Assembly: GCA_937888775.1 (NCBI GenBank) | Contig: CALAQT010000542.1 | Span: forward strand, 1-64,000 | Origin: an uncultured Actinomycetes bacterium | Lineage (GTDB): Bacteria > Actinomycetota > Thermoleophilia > Solirubrobacterales > Solirubrobacteraceae | DNA length: 64,000 nucleotides | Reading direction: 5' to 3' | Shown here: in pieces, positions 29,114 to 37,558 of the stretch | Position numbering within the stretch: the stretch's first letter is position 1 | How the letters are laid out: every line of letters starts with the position of its first letter | The notes under the pieces: model-generated | What the model saw: only the letters and a program-made list of their open reading frames with translations | Told to the model about the DNA's origin: nothing | The model's database searches: none | Translations under genes and position numbers: made by a program

Positions 29114-31689
29114 TTGGCCGCGAGCCAGTCCGATCCGATCCCGGCCTCGACCGCGAGCGGCGGATCGAGCTCGCAGGCGTCCCGCATCCGCGAGCACGCG
29201 ATCTCCTTGACCTGGTCGGCTTCCTCGGCCGGCCCCTCGAACAGCAGCTCGTCGTGGATCTGGAGCACCAGCCGGGAGCGCAGGCCGGCGTCGGCCAGGG
29301 CGCTGTCACAGTGGACCATCGCCACCTTCATGATGTCGGCCGCCGTGCCCTGGATGACCATGTTGACCGCAAAGCGCTCGCCCTGCTTGCGCATCTCCCA
29401 GCGCCGGGCCCGCAGCTCGGGCACCTGGCGGCGACGGCCGAACAGCGTCGAGACGTAGCCATGCTCGGTCCCCTGCTCGATCGTCGCCTCGATGAACCGC
29501 CCAACGGCCGGGAAGCCCGCCAGGTAACGCTGGATGAACTCGTCGGCCTCGGACTGCGGGATGTCCAGCCGGTCGGCCATCCCGTAGGCCGACAGCCCGT
29601 AGACAATCCCGTAGTTGATCATCTTGGCCTTTGAGCGCATGCCCGGATCGATCTGGTCAGGCGTGACCCCGAACACCCGACAGGCGGTTGCGGTGTGGAC
29701 GTCCTCGCCGCGACGGAAGATCTCCTTGAGCACGTCCTCCCCAGCGATGTGGGCCAGCAGCCGCAGCTCCACCTGCGAATAGTCCGCCGACACGAGCTGG
29801 TGCCCCGGCTCGGCCACGAAGCAGGCCCTGATCTCCCGTCCGAGCGTGGTCCGGATCGGAATGTTCTGAAGATTAGGATTGTTGGATGACAGTCGCCCGG
29901 TGGTGGCGGCCGTCTGGTTGAAGGTGGTGTGCAGCCGGCCGTCGGGGGCGATCAGGGCCGGCAGCGCGTCGAGATAGGTCTGCGCCAGCTTGGTCAGCTC
30001 GCGCCAGCGTTCGATCTTGGCGATCACGGGATGCTCGCCGCGGATCGCCTGCAAGACCCTGGCGTCCGTCGAATAGCCGGTCTTGCCGCGGCGCTTGCGC
30101 GACAGCCCGAGCTTGCCGAACAGGATCTCCTCCAGCTGCTTGGGCGAACCGAGCGTGAACTCCTCACCGCAGAGGATGTAGATCTCGCGTTCGAGCGCGT
30201 CCGCCTCGGCCTTGACGCGCCCGGAGATCTCGCCCAGACGGTCGGTGTCGAGCTTGCAGCCCGCCTGCTCCATCTTGCGCAGCACGTGCACGGTCGGGAG
30301 CTCAACATCGTTGAGCAGATCGGTCAATCCGCGGCTGCGGATCTCCTCGCGCTGCCACGCGGCGAGCGCATCGATCAGCAGCGCGTCGGCGGCGGTCTCA
30401 TCCTCTGACTCGGCGGCCAATCCCCGCTCCTCGCACAGCTCCCGGAACGGATAGGCGCGCCGGGCGGGCTCCAGCAGGTATGCGGCCACCTCGGTGTCGT
30501 GCGTCAGATTGGCTGGCACCTCGCCCAGCGATTTGGCGTCGTGGGCGATCACGGGGCGCTGGGCGAGCGCCTCCACCAGTGCCTCGGGACGCGGGCAGGC
30601 GCCGACCAGCACGTCGGCGCTGCCGTTGGCGTGGAGTGCGAAATGCCAGCTCTCGTCGACGGCGAACAGGGCATCGTCGGGCTTTTCCGGCGCCCTGACG
30701 GCGACCGCCAATTCAGCCTGTGAAAGCCGGGCGACGTCAGCCGGCGAGACGGTTCGCAGGCGAGCGCTCAGGGCTCGCTGCGCCGCAGGTGTCGGCGCCG
30801 CCGCGTCGGCGGAGCCGAGTGCCTCCTCCAGCCGGCGCAGCGGATCGCGCAGCTCGAACTCCCGGAAGACCTCGCGCAGCCGCGAGCGGTCCGGGGGCGC
30901 GGCGACGAACTCGGCCACGTCGAGGTCCAGCGGGATGTCGCGCTTGGCCGTGGCCAGCTGCTTGGAGATGCGCGCCGCGTCGGCGTGCTCGGTCAGGTTC
31001 TGCTTGCGCTTGGCGCCGCTGATCTCGTCGACGTGATCGAGCACCGCCTCCAGCGAACCGAAGCGCTGCAGCAGATCCGAGGCGGTCTTGTCGCCGATGC
31101 CCGGGACGCCGGGAATGTTGTCGCTGGTGTCCCCCTTGAGGCCGATGAAGTCGGGAACCAGCTCGGGTCCGATCCCGTAGCGGTCGATCACCCCCTGGCG
31201 GTCGTAGACCTTCGTGTCGGTGATCCCGCGGGAGGTGGTCATGATCTGCACGCCGTCGTCGACCAACTGGTAGGCATCACGGTCGCCGGTGACGATCATC
31301 ACGGCGATCTTGGGGTCGGCCGACTTGGCGCGCTCGGCGATCGAGGCGATCACGTCGTCGGCCTCATAGCCGTCGACGGCGAGGTTGCGGTAGCCGAACG
31401 CGGACACCAGCGGCTCCAGGTGGGGCCACTGCTCCTTGAGCAGGTCAGGGCGGCTCGAGCGCTGCGCCTTGTATTCGGTGTAAAGCTCCTTGCGCCCGGA
31501 AGAGCCGGCGTCCCAGACGACCACGGTCGCCTTGGGGCCGTAGTCGGTGAGGATCTTGACCAGCATCGAGGCGAACCCGAAGATCGCGTTGGTCGGCACG
31601 CCGGTGGAGGTGGCGATCGATTCGGGCAGCGCAAAGAAAGCGCGGTAGGCAAGGCTGTTGCCATCGATCAGGAAGAGCTCATCGGCCAT
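29110..31689 (-). CDS. polA: DNA polymerase I
   Basis: 859 residues from the ATG at 31689. Residues 1-290 are the 5' nuclease (FLIDGNSLAYRAFFALP, VTGDRDAYQLVDDG, GLKGDTSDNIPGVPGIGDKTA). The middle region (about 320-480) has the position of the 3'-5' proofreading domain, but the DxE metal-binding residues are not evident, so it is probably inactive, as in mycobacterial PolA. The polymerase domain carries motif A DYSQVELRLLAHIAG, motif B RSKAKMINYGIVYG and motif C QIHDELLFEG. It fills gaps after excision repair and removes Okazaki primers. Confidence 0.97.
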   Translation of the reverse strand: MADELFLIDGNSLAYRAFFALPESIATSTGVPTNAIFGFASMLVKILTDYGPKATVVVWDAGSSGRKELYTEYKAQRSSRPDLLKEQWPHLEPLVSAFGYRNLAVDGYEADDVIASIAERAKSADPKIAVMIVTGDRDAYQLVDDGVQIMTTSRGITDTKVYDRQGVIDRYGIGPELVPDFIGLKGDTSDNIPGVPGIGDKTASDLLQRFGSLEAVLDHVDEISGAKRKQNLTEHADAARISKQLATAKRDIPLDLDVAEFVAAPPDRSRLREVFREFELRDPLRRLEEALGSADAAAPTPAAQRALSARLRTVSPADVARLSQAELAVAVRAPEKPDDALFAVDESWHFALHANGSADVLVGACPRPEALVEALAQRPVIAHDAKSLGEVPANLTHDTEVAAYLLEPARRAYPFRELCEERGLAAESEDETAADALLIDALAAWQREEIRSRGLTDLLNDVELPTVHVLRKMEQAGCKLDTDRLGEISGRVKAEADALEREIYILCGEEFTLGSPKQLEEILFGKLGLSRKRRGKTGYSTDARVLQAIRGEHPVIAKIERWRELTKLAQTYLDALPALIAPDGRLHTTFNQTAATTGRLSSNNPNLQNIPIRTTLGREIRACFVAEPGHQLVSADYSQVELRLLAHIAGEDVLKEIFRRGEDVHTATACRVFGVTPDQIDPGMRSKAKMINYGIVYGLSAYGMADRLDIPQSEADEFIQRYLAGFPAVGRFIEATIEQGTEHGYVSTLFGRRRQVPELRARRWEMRKQGERFAVNMVIQGTAADIMKVAMVHCDSALADAGLRSRLVLQIHDELLFEGPAEEADQVKEIACSRMRDACELDPPLAVEAGIGSDWLAAK

Positions 31690-31774
31690 CGATCTGAGGC
31701 TATCTGGCGCCCCGGAGCAGTCGCAATCAGACCGCTCCGCCGGCGGCGGCCGCCGCGCCATAAGATCCACCTTC

Positions 31775-33244
31775 ATGGCCACCACACCAAGCGCTCAATA
31801 CAGCCTCACACTTCGAGTCGAGATCGATCACCGGCCGGGAATGCTCGGCAAGGTAGCGAGCGCGATCGGGAACGCCGGCGGCATGATCGGCGCGGTCGAC
31901 CTCGTCCAGGTGGACGGACCGCACACGATCCGCGACATCACCGTCGAGACGGGCCACATCTCCGACTGGCCGCGACTGACCGATGCGGTCAGCGCCGTGC
32001 CCGGCGCAACCGTGCTCGACACCACCGACCGGACCTTCATGCTGCACGTCGGCGGCAAGATCGAGCTGCACAACAAGAGCCCCCTCAAGACCCGCGACGA
32101 CCTCTCGATGGCCTATACGCCGGGTGTGGCCCGGGTCTGCACCGCGATCCGCGAGGATCCCGACAAGGCGTTTCAGTACACGATCAAGCGCAACACCGTT
32201 GCCGTCGTGTCCGACGGGACGGCTGTGCTCGGGCTAGGCGACATCGGACCGCGCGCGGCGATGCCTGTGATGGAGGGTAAGGCGATGCTGTTCAAGGAGT
32301 TCGCCGGCATCGACGCCTTCCCGATCTGCCTTGACACCAAGGATCCCGACGAGATCGTCGCGACGGTCAAGGCGATCGCCCCGGCGTTCGGCGGGATCAA
32401 CCTGGAGGACATCTCGGCCCCGCGGTGCTTTGAGATCGAGCGACGGCTGAAGACCGAGCTGGACATCCCCGTATTCCACGACGATCAGCACGGTACCGCC
32501 GTGGTCGTCCTGGCCGCGCTGCTCAACGCGATGACCCTGACCGGACAGCGGATCGAGGACATCGGCGTGGTGATCGTCGGGCTCGGCGCGGCGGGTATGG
32601 CGGTCGCCAACATCCTGATGGCGGCGGGCGCCCGCAACATCATCGGCTGCGACTCTCGTGGCGCCCTGCACGCCGAGCGCGACGACTACCTCGACGGCAG
32701 CATGCCTCCGCTCAAGCGAGCGCTGGCGCAGACCACCAACCTCGACCATCGCGCCGGTAGGCCGGCGGACGTCCTGGAGGGCGCCGACCTGCTGATCGGG
32801 CTCAGCAGCGCGCACGTGCTGCCGGCCGAGGCGCTGGCGAAGATGAACCCCGACCCGATCGTGTTCGCTATGGCCAACCCGGATCCCGAGGTGTCGCCCG
32901 AAGATGCCGCGCGCTACGCACGCATCCTGGCCACCGGCCGCTCGGACTATCCCAACCAGATCAACAACGTGCTCTGCTTCCCCGGCATCTTCCGCGGCGC
33001 CCTGGACGTCCGCGCCAGCGAGATCACCGAGCGCATGAAGATGGCGGCCGCCCGTGCGATCGCCGACATTGTCTCCACCGACGAGCTGCGCGAGGACTAC
33101 ATCATCCCGTCGGTGTTCAACCGCGAGGTCGTCGGCGTAGTCGCCGCGGCCGTCGCCGAGGAGGCGCGTGAGAGCGGCACCGCGGAGGCCGGCGCTCAGA
33201 TGGGATTCGCGGCCACCGAAGAGATGATGCTGCCCGGCCGCTGA
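31775..33244 (+). CDS. NAD-dependent malic enzyme with N-terminal ACT domain
   Basis: 489 residues from the ATG at 31775. Residues about 8-85 are an ACT domain (YSLTLRVEIDHRPGMLGKVASAIG), a ligand-sensing fold usual for amino acids. The malic enzyme core follows: YTPGVARVC, LGDIGPRAAMPVMEGK, HDDQHGTAVV, the NAD site GLGAAGMAVANILM and YPNQINNVLCFPG. It converts malate to pyruvate and CO2. The ACT domain suggests allosteric control. It is divergent from polA with an 85-bp gap. The last 16 codons are repeated in a tandem duplication that continues past the stop. Confidence 0.94.
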   Translation: MATTPSAQYSLTLRVEIDHRPGMLGKVASAIGNAGGMIGAVDLVQVDGPHTIRDITVETGHISDWPRLTDAVSAVPGATVLDTTDRTFMLHVGGKIELHNKSPLKTRDDLSMAYTPGVARVCTAIREDPDKAFQYTIKRNTVAVVSDGTAVLGLGDIGPRAAMPVMEGKAMLFKEFAGIDAFPICLDTKDPDEIVATVKAIAPAFGGINLEDISAPRCFEIERRLKTELDIPVFHDDQHGTAVVVLAALLNAMTLTGQRIEDIGVVIVGLGAAGMAVANILMAAGARNIIGCDSRGALHAERDDYLDGSMPPLKRALAQTTNLDHRAGRPADVLEGADLLIGLSSAHVLPAEALAKMNPDPIVFAMANPDPEVSPEDAARYARILATGRSDYPNQINNVLCFPGIFRGALDVRASEITERMKMAAARAIADIVSTDELREDYIIPSVFNREVVGVVAAAVAEEARESGTAEAGAQMGFAATEEMMLPGR

Positions 33245-33314
33245 GGCCCCCGCGGTCGGCACTCAGATGGGATTCGCGGCCACCGAAGAGATGATGCTGC
33301 CCGGCCGCTGAGGC
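33195..33314. repeat. 67-bp tandem duplication of the malic enzyme gene end
   Basis: ctcagatgggattcgcggcc starts at 33195 and again at 33262. The copies are identical for at least 53 bp, including the stop codon, and similar in the following GC-rich stretch. The first copy encodes the C-terminus (AQMGFAATEEMMLPGR); the second is untranslated. Confidence 0.95.
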
Positions 33315-33326
33315 GCCCCGCGGTCG

Positions 33327-33578
33327 TCAGTCTCGGTGCGCGCCGCCGCCCCGTCCGCGGCGCGGGATCGGGCCCTCGACCTTCCAACGCGAGCCTGGGC
33401 GACCGGGGAGGAGCACCACGATCAGCAGGCCGACGACGGTCAGCAGCAGCCCGAAGGTGAGCCCCAGACGCTCGCCGTATCCCTTGCGATCGGACATCCA
33501 GGCGCCGATCGCCGCCGACAGCAGCCACGCGAACAGGAGGTAGAGCGCCTTGGCGCCGATCAGAGCGAAGATCGTCAT
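33327..33578 (-). CDS. Small membrane protein downstream of livF
   Basis: 83 residues. Two hydrophobic segments (FALIGAKALYLLFAWLLSAAIGAW-like, split by SDRKGYGERLG, and LTFGLLLTVVGLLIVVLL) are followed by a basic, Gly-rich tail. The ATG overlaps the livF stop by one base (TGATG), so it is translated with the ABC operon. Its role is unknown. The size and layout resemble the small two-helix proteins found in many actinobacterial operons. Strong junction evidence but no recognised family. Confidence 0.7.
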   Translation of the reverse strand: MTIFALIGAKALYLLFAWLLSAAIGAWMSDRKGYGERLGLTFGLLLTVVGLLIVVLLPGRPGSRWKVEGPIPRRGRGGGAHRD

Positions 33579-34285
33579 CAGGTCCCCAGGTAGGCCCGCT
33601 GGACTTCCGGATCGTTGCGCAGGGCCGCCGAGTCGTTGGCCAACACGACGCGCCCGGTTTCGAGCACGTAGCCTCGCCGGGCGGCGTCAAGCGCGTAGTT
33701 GGCGTTCTGCTCGACGAGCAGGATCGCCACGCCGGAGCGGTTGATCTCGCCGATCGTCTGATAGATCCGCTGGACCAAGATCGGCGCGATCCCCATCGAG
33801 GGCTCGTCGAGCATTAGCAAACGCGGCCGGGCCATCAGGGCGCGGCCGATCGCCAGCATCTGCTGCTCGCCGCCGGACATCGTGCCGGCCTTCTGGCGCT
33901 CGCGCTCGCGAAGGCGCGGGAACAGCTCGTACACCTTCTCCAGATCTTCGGCGATCTCAGGGCCGCGGCGGTGGTGGGCACCGAGGTCGAGGTTCTCGCG
34001 CACGGTCATGCGCGGAAAGCAGTGGCGCCCCTCCGGGGCGAGCGCGATCCCGTATTCCACGATGTGATGGGCCGGGACGCGCGTGATGTCCTCGCCGCCA
34101 AAGCTGATCTTCCCGGCGCTGGCCGGCGTGAGCCCCGAGATCGAGCGCAGCGTGGTCGACTTGCCGGCTCCGTTTGAGCCGATCAGCGTCACCACCTCGC
34201 CCTCCTCGACCGTCAGCGAGATCCCCTTCAGCGCCTCGATCGCGCCATAGTGGGTACGGATCTCCTCGACTTCCAGCAGCGCCAT
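33578..34285 (-). CDS. livF: Branched-chain amino acid ABC transporter, ATP-binding protein LivF
   Basis: 235 residues. Walker A IGSNGAGKSTTLRSI, signature MSGGEQQMLAIGRAL and Walker B LLMLDEPSMGIAP are intact. IRTHYGAIEALKGISL and LVEQNANYALD are typical of LivF. With LivG it powers uptake of branched-chain amino acids or related compounds. The gap to livG is filled by 33-bp repeats. Confidence 0.95.
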   Translation of the reverse strand: MALLEVEEIRTHYGAIEALKGISLTVEEGEVVTLIGSNGAGKSTTLRSISGLTPASAGKISFGGEDITRVPAHHIVEYGIALAPEGRHCFPRMTVRENLDLGAHHRRGPEIAEDLEKVYELFPRLRERERQKAGTMSGGEQQMLAIGRALMARPRLLMLDEPSMGIAPILVQRIYQTIGEINRSGVAILLVEQNANYALDAARRGYVLETGRVVLANDSAALRNDPEVQRAYLGT

Positions 34286-34412
34286 CAGCGGTCGGCTCCT
34301 GGTCTCGATGACGCCATCAGCTGTCGGCTCCTGGTCTCGCTGACCCTCGTCAGCGATCGGCTCCTGGTCTCGCTGACCCTCGTCAGCGATCGGGTGCTGG
34401 TTGCGGGTGAGG
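34285..34412. repeat. 33-bp tandem repeats (about 3.5 copies) between livG and livF
   Basis: Units start near 34285, 34317, 34350 and 34383 with the shared sequence tcagcgatcggctcctggtc (first and last copies diverged). The central copies contain cgctgac-cctc-gtcagcg, a 7-bp hairpin with a 4-nt loop. They fill almost the whole 136-bp gap and end at the livF start codon, in contrast to the tight 4-bp overlaps elsewhere in the operon. Confidence 0.9.
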
Positions 34413-34421
34413 CGATCAAGA

Positions 34422-35219
34422 TCAGTCCTGCTTCCCGAGGTAGGCCTCGATTACCCGCGGGTTTGAGCGGACGTCGGCGGGGAGGCCCTCGGCGATCTTC
34501 TCGCCGTAGTCGAGCACGGTGACTCGCTCGGACACTCCCATCACGACCTTCATGTCGTGCTCGATCAGCAGGATCGTCAGCTGCAGGTCGTCGCGCATCT
34601 TGCGCATGAACTCGGTCAGCCGCGCGGACTCCTGCGGGTTCATGCCGGCGGTGGGCTCGTCGAGCAGCAGCAGCTTGGGCTCGGAGGCCAGTGCGCGGGC
34701 GATCTCGACCCGCCGCTGGTCGCCGTAGGAGAGCTGCACGGCCAGCTGCGCGAACGCCCTCGGGCGCAGGCCGACGTAGGTGAGCAGCTCGGCGGCCCGC
34801 TCACGCACCTCCCGCTCCTCCCGGCGCACCCACGGCGGCCGGAAGATCGAGCCCACCACGCCGGCGCGCATGCGTGAGTGGCGTCCGATCATGACGTTCT
34901 CCAGCGCGGTCATCGCGCCGAACAGGCGGATGTTCTGAAACGTCCTGGCGACGCCGAGGCCGGTGATCCTGTCCGGTCGGGCGCGGCTGATGTTGCGCTC
35001 GCCGAACATGATCCGTCCCGCGGTCGGCTTGTACAGGCCGGTGAGCATATTGAACAGGGTCGTCTTGCCCGCGCCGTTGGGCCCGATCAGCGAGACGATC
35101 GAGTGACGAGGTATGTCGAGCGAGACGTCGTTGACGGCGATCAGACCGCCGAACTCCTTGGTGATCCGCTCGACGCGGATCACCGCGACCGCCTCCGGGG
35201 CGCCCGTGGTCGTCGTCAA
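34422..35219 (-). CDS. livG: Branched-chain amino acid ABC transporter, ATP-binding protein LivG
   Basis: 265 residues. Walker A IGPNGAGKTTLFNMLTGL, signature LSYGDQRRVEIARAL and Walker B LLLLDEPTAGMNPQE are present. GVARTFQNIRLFGAMTALENVMIG is characteristic of LivG. The start overlaps the livM stop by 4 bp. Confidence 0.95.
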   Translation of the reverse strand: MTTTTGAPEAVAVIRVERITKEFGGLIAVNDVSLDIPRHSIVSLIGPNGAGKTTLFNMLTGLYKPTAGRIMFGERNISRARPDRITGLGVARTFQNIRLFGAMTALENVMIGRHSRMRAGVVGSIFRPPWVRREEREVRERAAELLTYVGLRPRAFAQLAVQLSYGDQRRVEIARALASEPKLLLLDEPTAGMNPQESARLTEFMRKMRDDLQLTILLIEHDMKVVMGVSERVTVLDYGEKIAEGLPADVRSNPRVIEAYLGKQD

Positions 35220-36394
35220 GACGTTCCCCCGTCGACTAGCTGCGCGTCATCGGCGGCGATCTCCGAGGTCAGCTCGAGCCGGCGTCTTCGCTCCGGCACC
35301 AGGCCCTGGGGCCTGAGCACCATCACCAGCACGAGCATGAAGCCGAAGATGCCGAACTCGATCTCGGTCAGCGGGAAGTTGAGGCCCAGCTTCTGCGGCA
35401 GGCTGTTGAGCACGTCGGGGATCAGCCAGTTGTTGACGTAACCCAGCAGCATCCCCCCGAGCACCGCTCCCCAGATCGAGCCCAGACCGCCGATGATCAC
35501 CATCGCCAGCACGAAGATCGAGAACCCGAACTGGAACTGGCCGGCGTTGACCTCCGTGTAGTACGTGCCGAGGAACGCACCCGACATCCCGCCGAACATG
35601 GCGCCGATCGCGTACGCCAGCAGCTTGGTGCGCACCACCGGGATCCCCATCGAGACAGCGGCTACCTCATCCTCGCGCAGCGCCACCCAGGCGCGACCCA
35701 GACGGGAGTCGCGCAGGCGCAGGTTGACGAACAGGACGATCAGCATGATCGCCAGGATCAGCCAGTACCACGGGCGCAGGTTGAGCAGGTTAAACGTGCC
35801 CAGGCCGGGGAAGGACGGCGCGTCGACCGCACTGATCCCCAGGTTGCCGGCGGTCAGCGTCATGCCGCCGCCAAGGTGGACGCTCTGACCGTTGACGGCC
35901 ACCACGCCGATGATCTCCCCGAAGGCCAGCGTGACGATCGCGATGTAGTCGCCGCGCAGGCGCAACGTCGGCAGGCCGATCAGCATGCCGGCCACGCCGC
36001 AGATCGCCGCCGCGGCGAACAGGATCAGGATGAAGTTGAGGTGGATGCCCGACTCGGTGGCCGCGACGCCGGAGACGAGCACGTGCACGTGCGCGTTGAA
36101 GAAGAAGTCCGACCCGAACCACCCCAGCGCGTAGGCGCCGAATGCATAGAACGCGACATATCCAAGGTCCAGCAGACCCGCGAACCCGACCACGATGTTC
36201 AGGCCCAGTGACATCACGGCAAACGCGACGGCGATGATGGTCGCGTTCATGAAGCCGCTGCTCACGGTGAAGAAGAACGGGAGCACGATGGCGAACACGA
36301 TCAGGGCGATCGCCAGCCCCCGCGACCACCAGGACGGAAGGCGCTTGCCCACCGCTTGGCGCCACTCGCCCAGTTGCTTGATCAACTCACTCAT
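35216..36394 (-). CDS. livM: Branched-chain amino acid ABC transporter permease LivM
   Basis: 392 residues, about 9-10 membrane segments. SLGLNIVVGFAGLLDLGYVAFYAFGAYA and RLRGDYIAIVTLAFGEI are the LivM family signatures, and LRDSRLGRAWVALREDEVAA is the cytoplasmic loop that meets the ATPase. The C-terminal tail of about 40 residues is charged. It overlaps livH and livG by 4 bp each. Confidence 0.95.
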   Translation of the reverse strand: MSELIKQLGEWRQAVGKRLPSWWSRGLAIALIVFAIVLPFFFTVSSGFMNATIIAVAFAVMSLGLNIVVGFAGLLDLGYVAFYAFGAYALGWFGSDFFFNAHVHVLVSGVAATESGIHLNFILILFAAAAICGVAGMLIGLPTLRLRGDYIAIVTLAFGEIIGVVAVNGQSVHLGGGMTLTAGNLGISAVDAPSFPGLGTFNLLNLRPWYWLILAIMLIVLFVNLRLRDSRLGRAWVALREDEVAAVSMGIPVVRTKLLAYAIGAMFGGMSGAFLGTYYTEVNAGQFQFGFSIFVLAMVIIGGLGSIWGAVLGGMLLGYVNNWLIPDVLNSLPQKLGLNFPLTEIEFGIFGFMLVLVMVLRPQGLVPERRRRLELTSEIAADDAQLVDGGTS

Positions 36395-37500
36395 CCGGCC
36401 TCTCGGGTCTCTTCTCCGAGCAGGCCGCGGGGGCGCAGGATCATGATCACGATCAGATATCCGAACACGACCGCCTCAGTCCACTGGGGTCCCATCCGCG
36501 AGTCCGACAGCGCTTGAATCACGCCGATGATCAGGCCGCCCAGGACGGCGCCACGGACGTTGCCGATCCCGCCCATCACCGCCGCAGTGAAGGCGATCAG
36601 GCCGGCCTCGAAGCCCTGGAAGTACCACACATTGGTCTCATAGAGCGCGTACACCAGTCCGGCCGCGCCGGCCAGCATCCCGCCGAGCAGGAAGGTGAGC
36701 GAGATCGTCTGGTTGACGTTGATGCCCATCAGCCGTGCCGCCTCGGGGTCCTGTGCGGTGGCGCGCATCGCCCGCCCCGCGCGGGTGTTGGTGATGAACC
36801 AGGCCAGCCCGAACACGAGCGGGATCATCACCGCCAGCGCCAGGATGTAGCCGCGGACGATCGGCACACCGGAGATGCTGAACACGGTGGCGTTCTCATG
36901 GATCAGATCCGGGACCCCGATTGGCGAGCCACCGTTCCACAACAGGCCCACGTTCTGCAGGATGAAGGAGAACCCGACCGCGGTGATCAGCGGCGCCAGC
37001 TTCGGCGCCCCGCGCAGCGGCCGGTAGGCGACGCGCTCGATCAGCACGTTGAGCGAGCCGCACACGAACATCGAGACCAGCAGCGTCAGGATCAGACCGG
37101 CGATCAGCCCGATCGGGCCGGTTCCCAGACCGAGACCGAGCGTGCCCCAGAAGCCCGCCGCGGTGAACGAGCCGATCATGAACACGTCGCCGTGGGCGAA
37201 GTTGATCAGCTCGATGATCCCGTACACCAGTGTGTAGCCGATCGCGATCAGCGCCCAGATGGCTCCGTTGGAGAGCCCCTGGGCGAGGTTGAAGCCGAGC
37301 CGGCTGAGATCGTGGTGGATCACCGGGTGCCCGGCGACGACCCCCGCCTGATAGCCGTGGGTCAGATCGCGGACCCCGTAGTAGATCGGCAGCGCGGCAA
37401 GCGCGACGATCAGCCCCCAGCGCCCGACATAGCGGCGCAGTACCGACAGCGGCCGTGCTGCCGGTAGGGGCAGCCTAGGGGTGAGTGAATTCGCTTCCAC
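36391..37500 (-). CDS. livH: Branched-chain amino acid ABC transporter permease LivH
   Basis: 369 residues from a GTG start. An unusual N-terminal part of about 75 residues with one extra hydrophobic segment precedes the family core: LSNGAIWALIAIGYTLVYGI, INFAHGDVFMIG and the loop TRAGRAMRATAQDPEAARLMGIN. NVRGAVLGGLIIGVIQAL is near the end. The remaining 8 or so helices are standard for LivH. It follows livJ after a gap that holds a strong hairpin. Confidence 0.94.
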   Translation of the reverse strand: MEANSLTPRLPLPAARPLSVLRRYVGRWGLIVALAALPIYYGVRDLTHGYQAGVVAGHPVIHHDLSRLGFNLAQGLSNGAIWALIAIGYTLVYGIIELINFAHGDVFMIGSFTAAGFWGTLGLGLGTGPIGLIAGLILTLLVSMFVCGSLNVLIERVAYRPLRGAPKLAPLITAVGFSFILQNVGLLWNGGSPIGVPDLIHENATVFSISGVPIVRGYILALAVMIPLVFGLAWFITNTRAGRAMRATAQDPEAARLMGINVNQTISLTFLLGGMLAGAAGLVYALYETNVWYFQGFEAGLIAFTAAVMGGIGNVRGAVLGGLIIGVIQALSDSRMGPQWTEAVVFGYLIVIMILRPRGLLGEETREAG

Positions 37501-37519
37501 GGGTTATGAAAGGCGAAGA

Positions 37520-37554
37520 ATATGGAGAGGGCGCATCACGCGCCCTCTCCGTAT
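37520..37554. terminator. Strong hairpin between livJ and livH (probable attenuator)
   Basis: ggagagggcgc and gcgccctctcc make a perfect 11-bp stem with a 5-nt loop, extendable to 15 bp with one G-U pair. It lies just after the livJ stop on the minus-strand message. In ABC operons such a hairpin usually protects the abundant binding-protein mRNA or lets only part of transcription continue into the permease genes. Confidence 0.75.
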
Positions 37555-37558
37555 CCAC

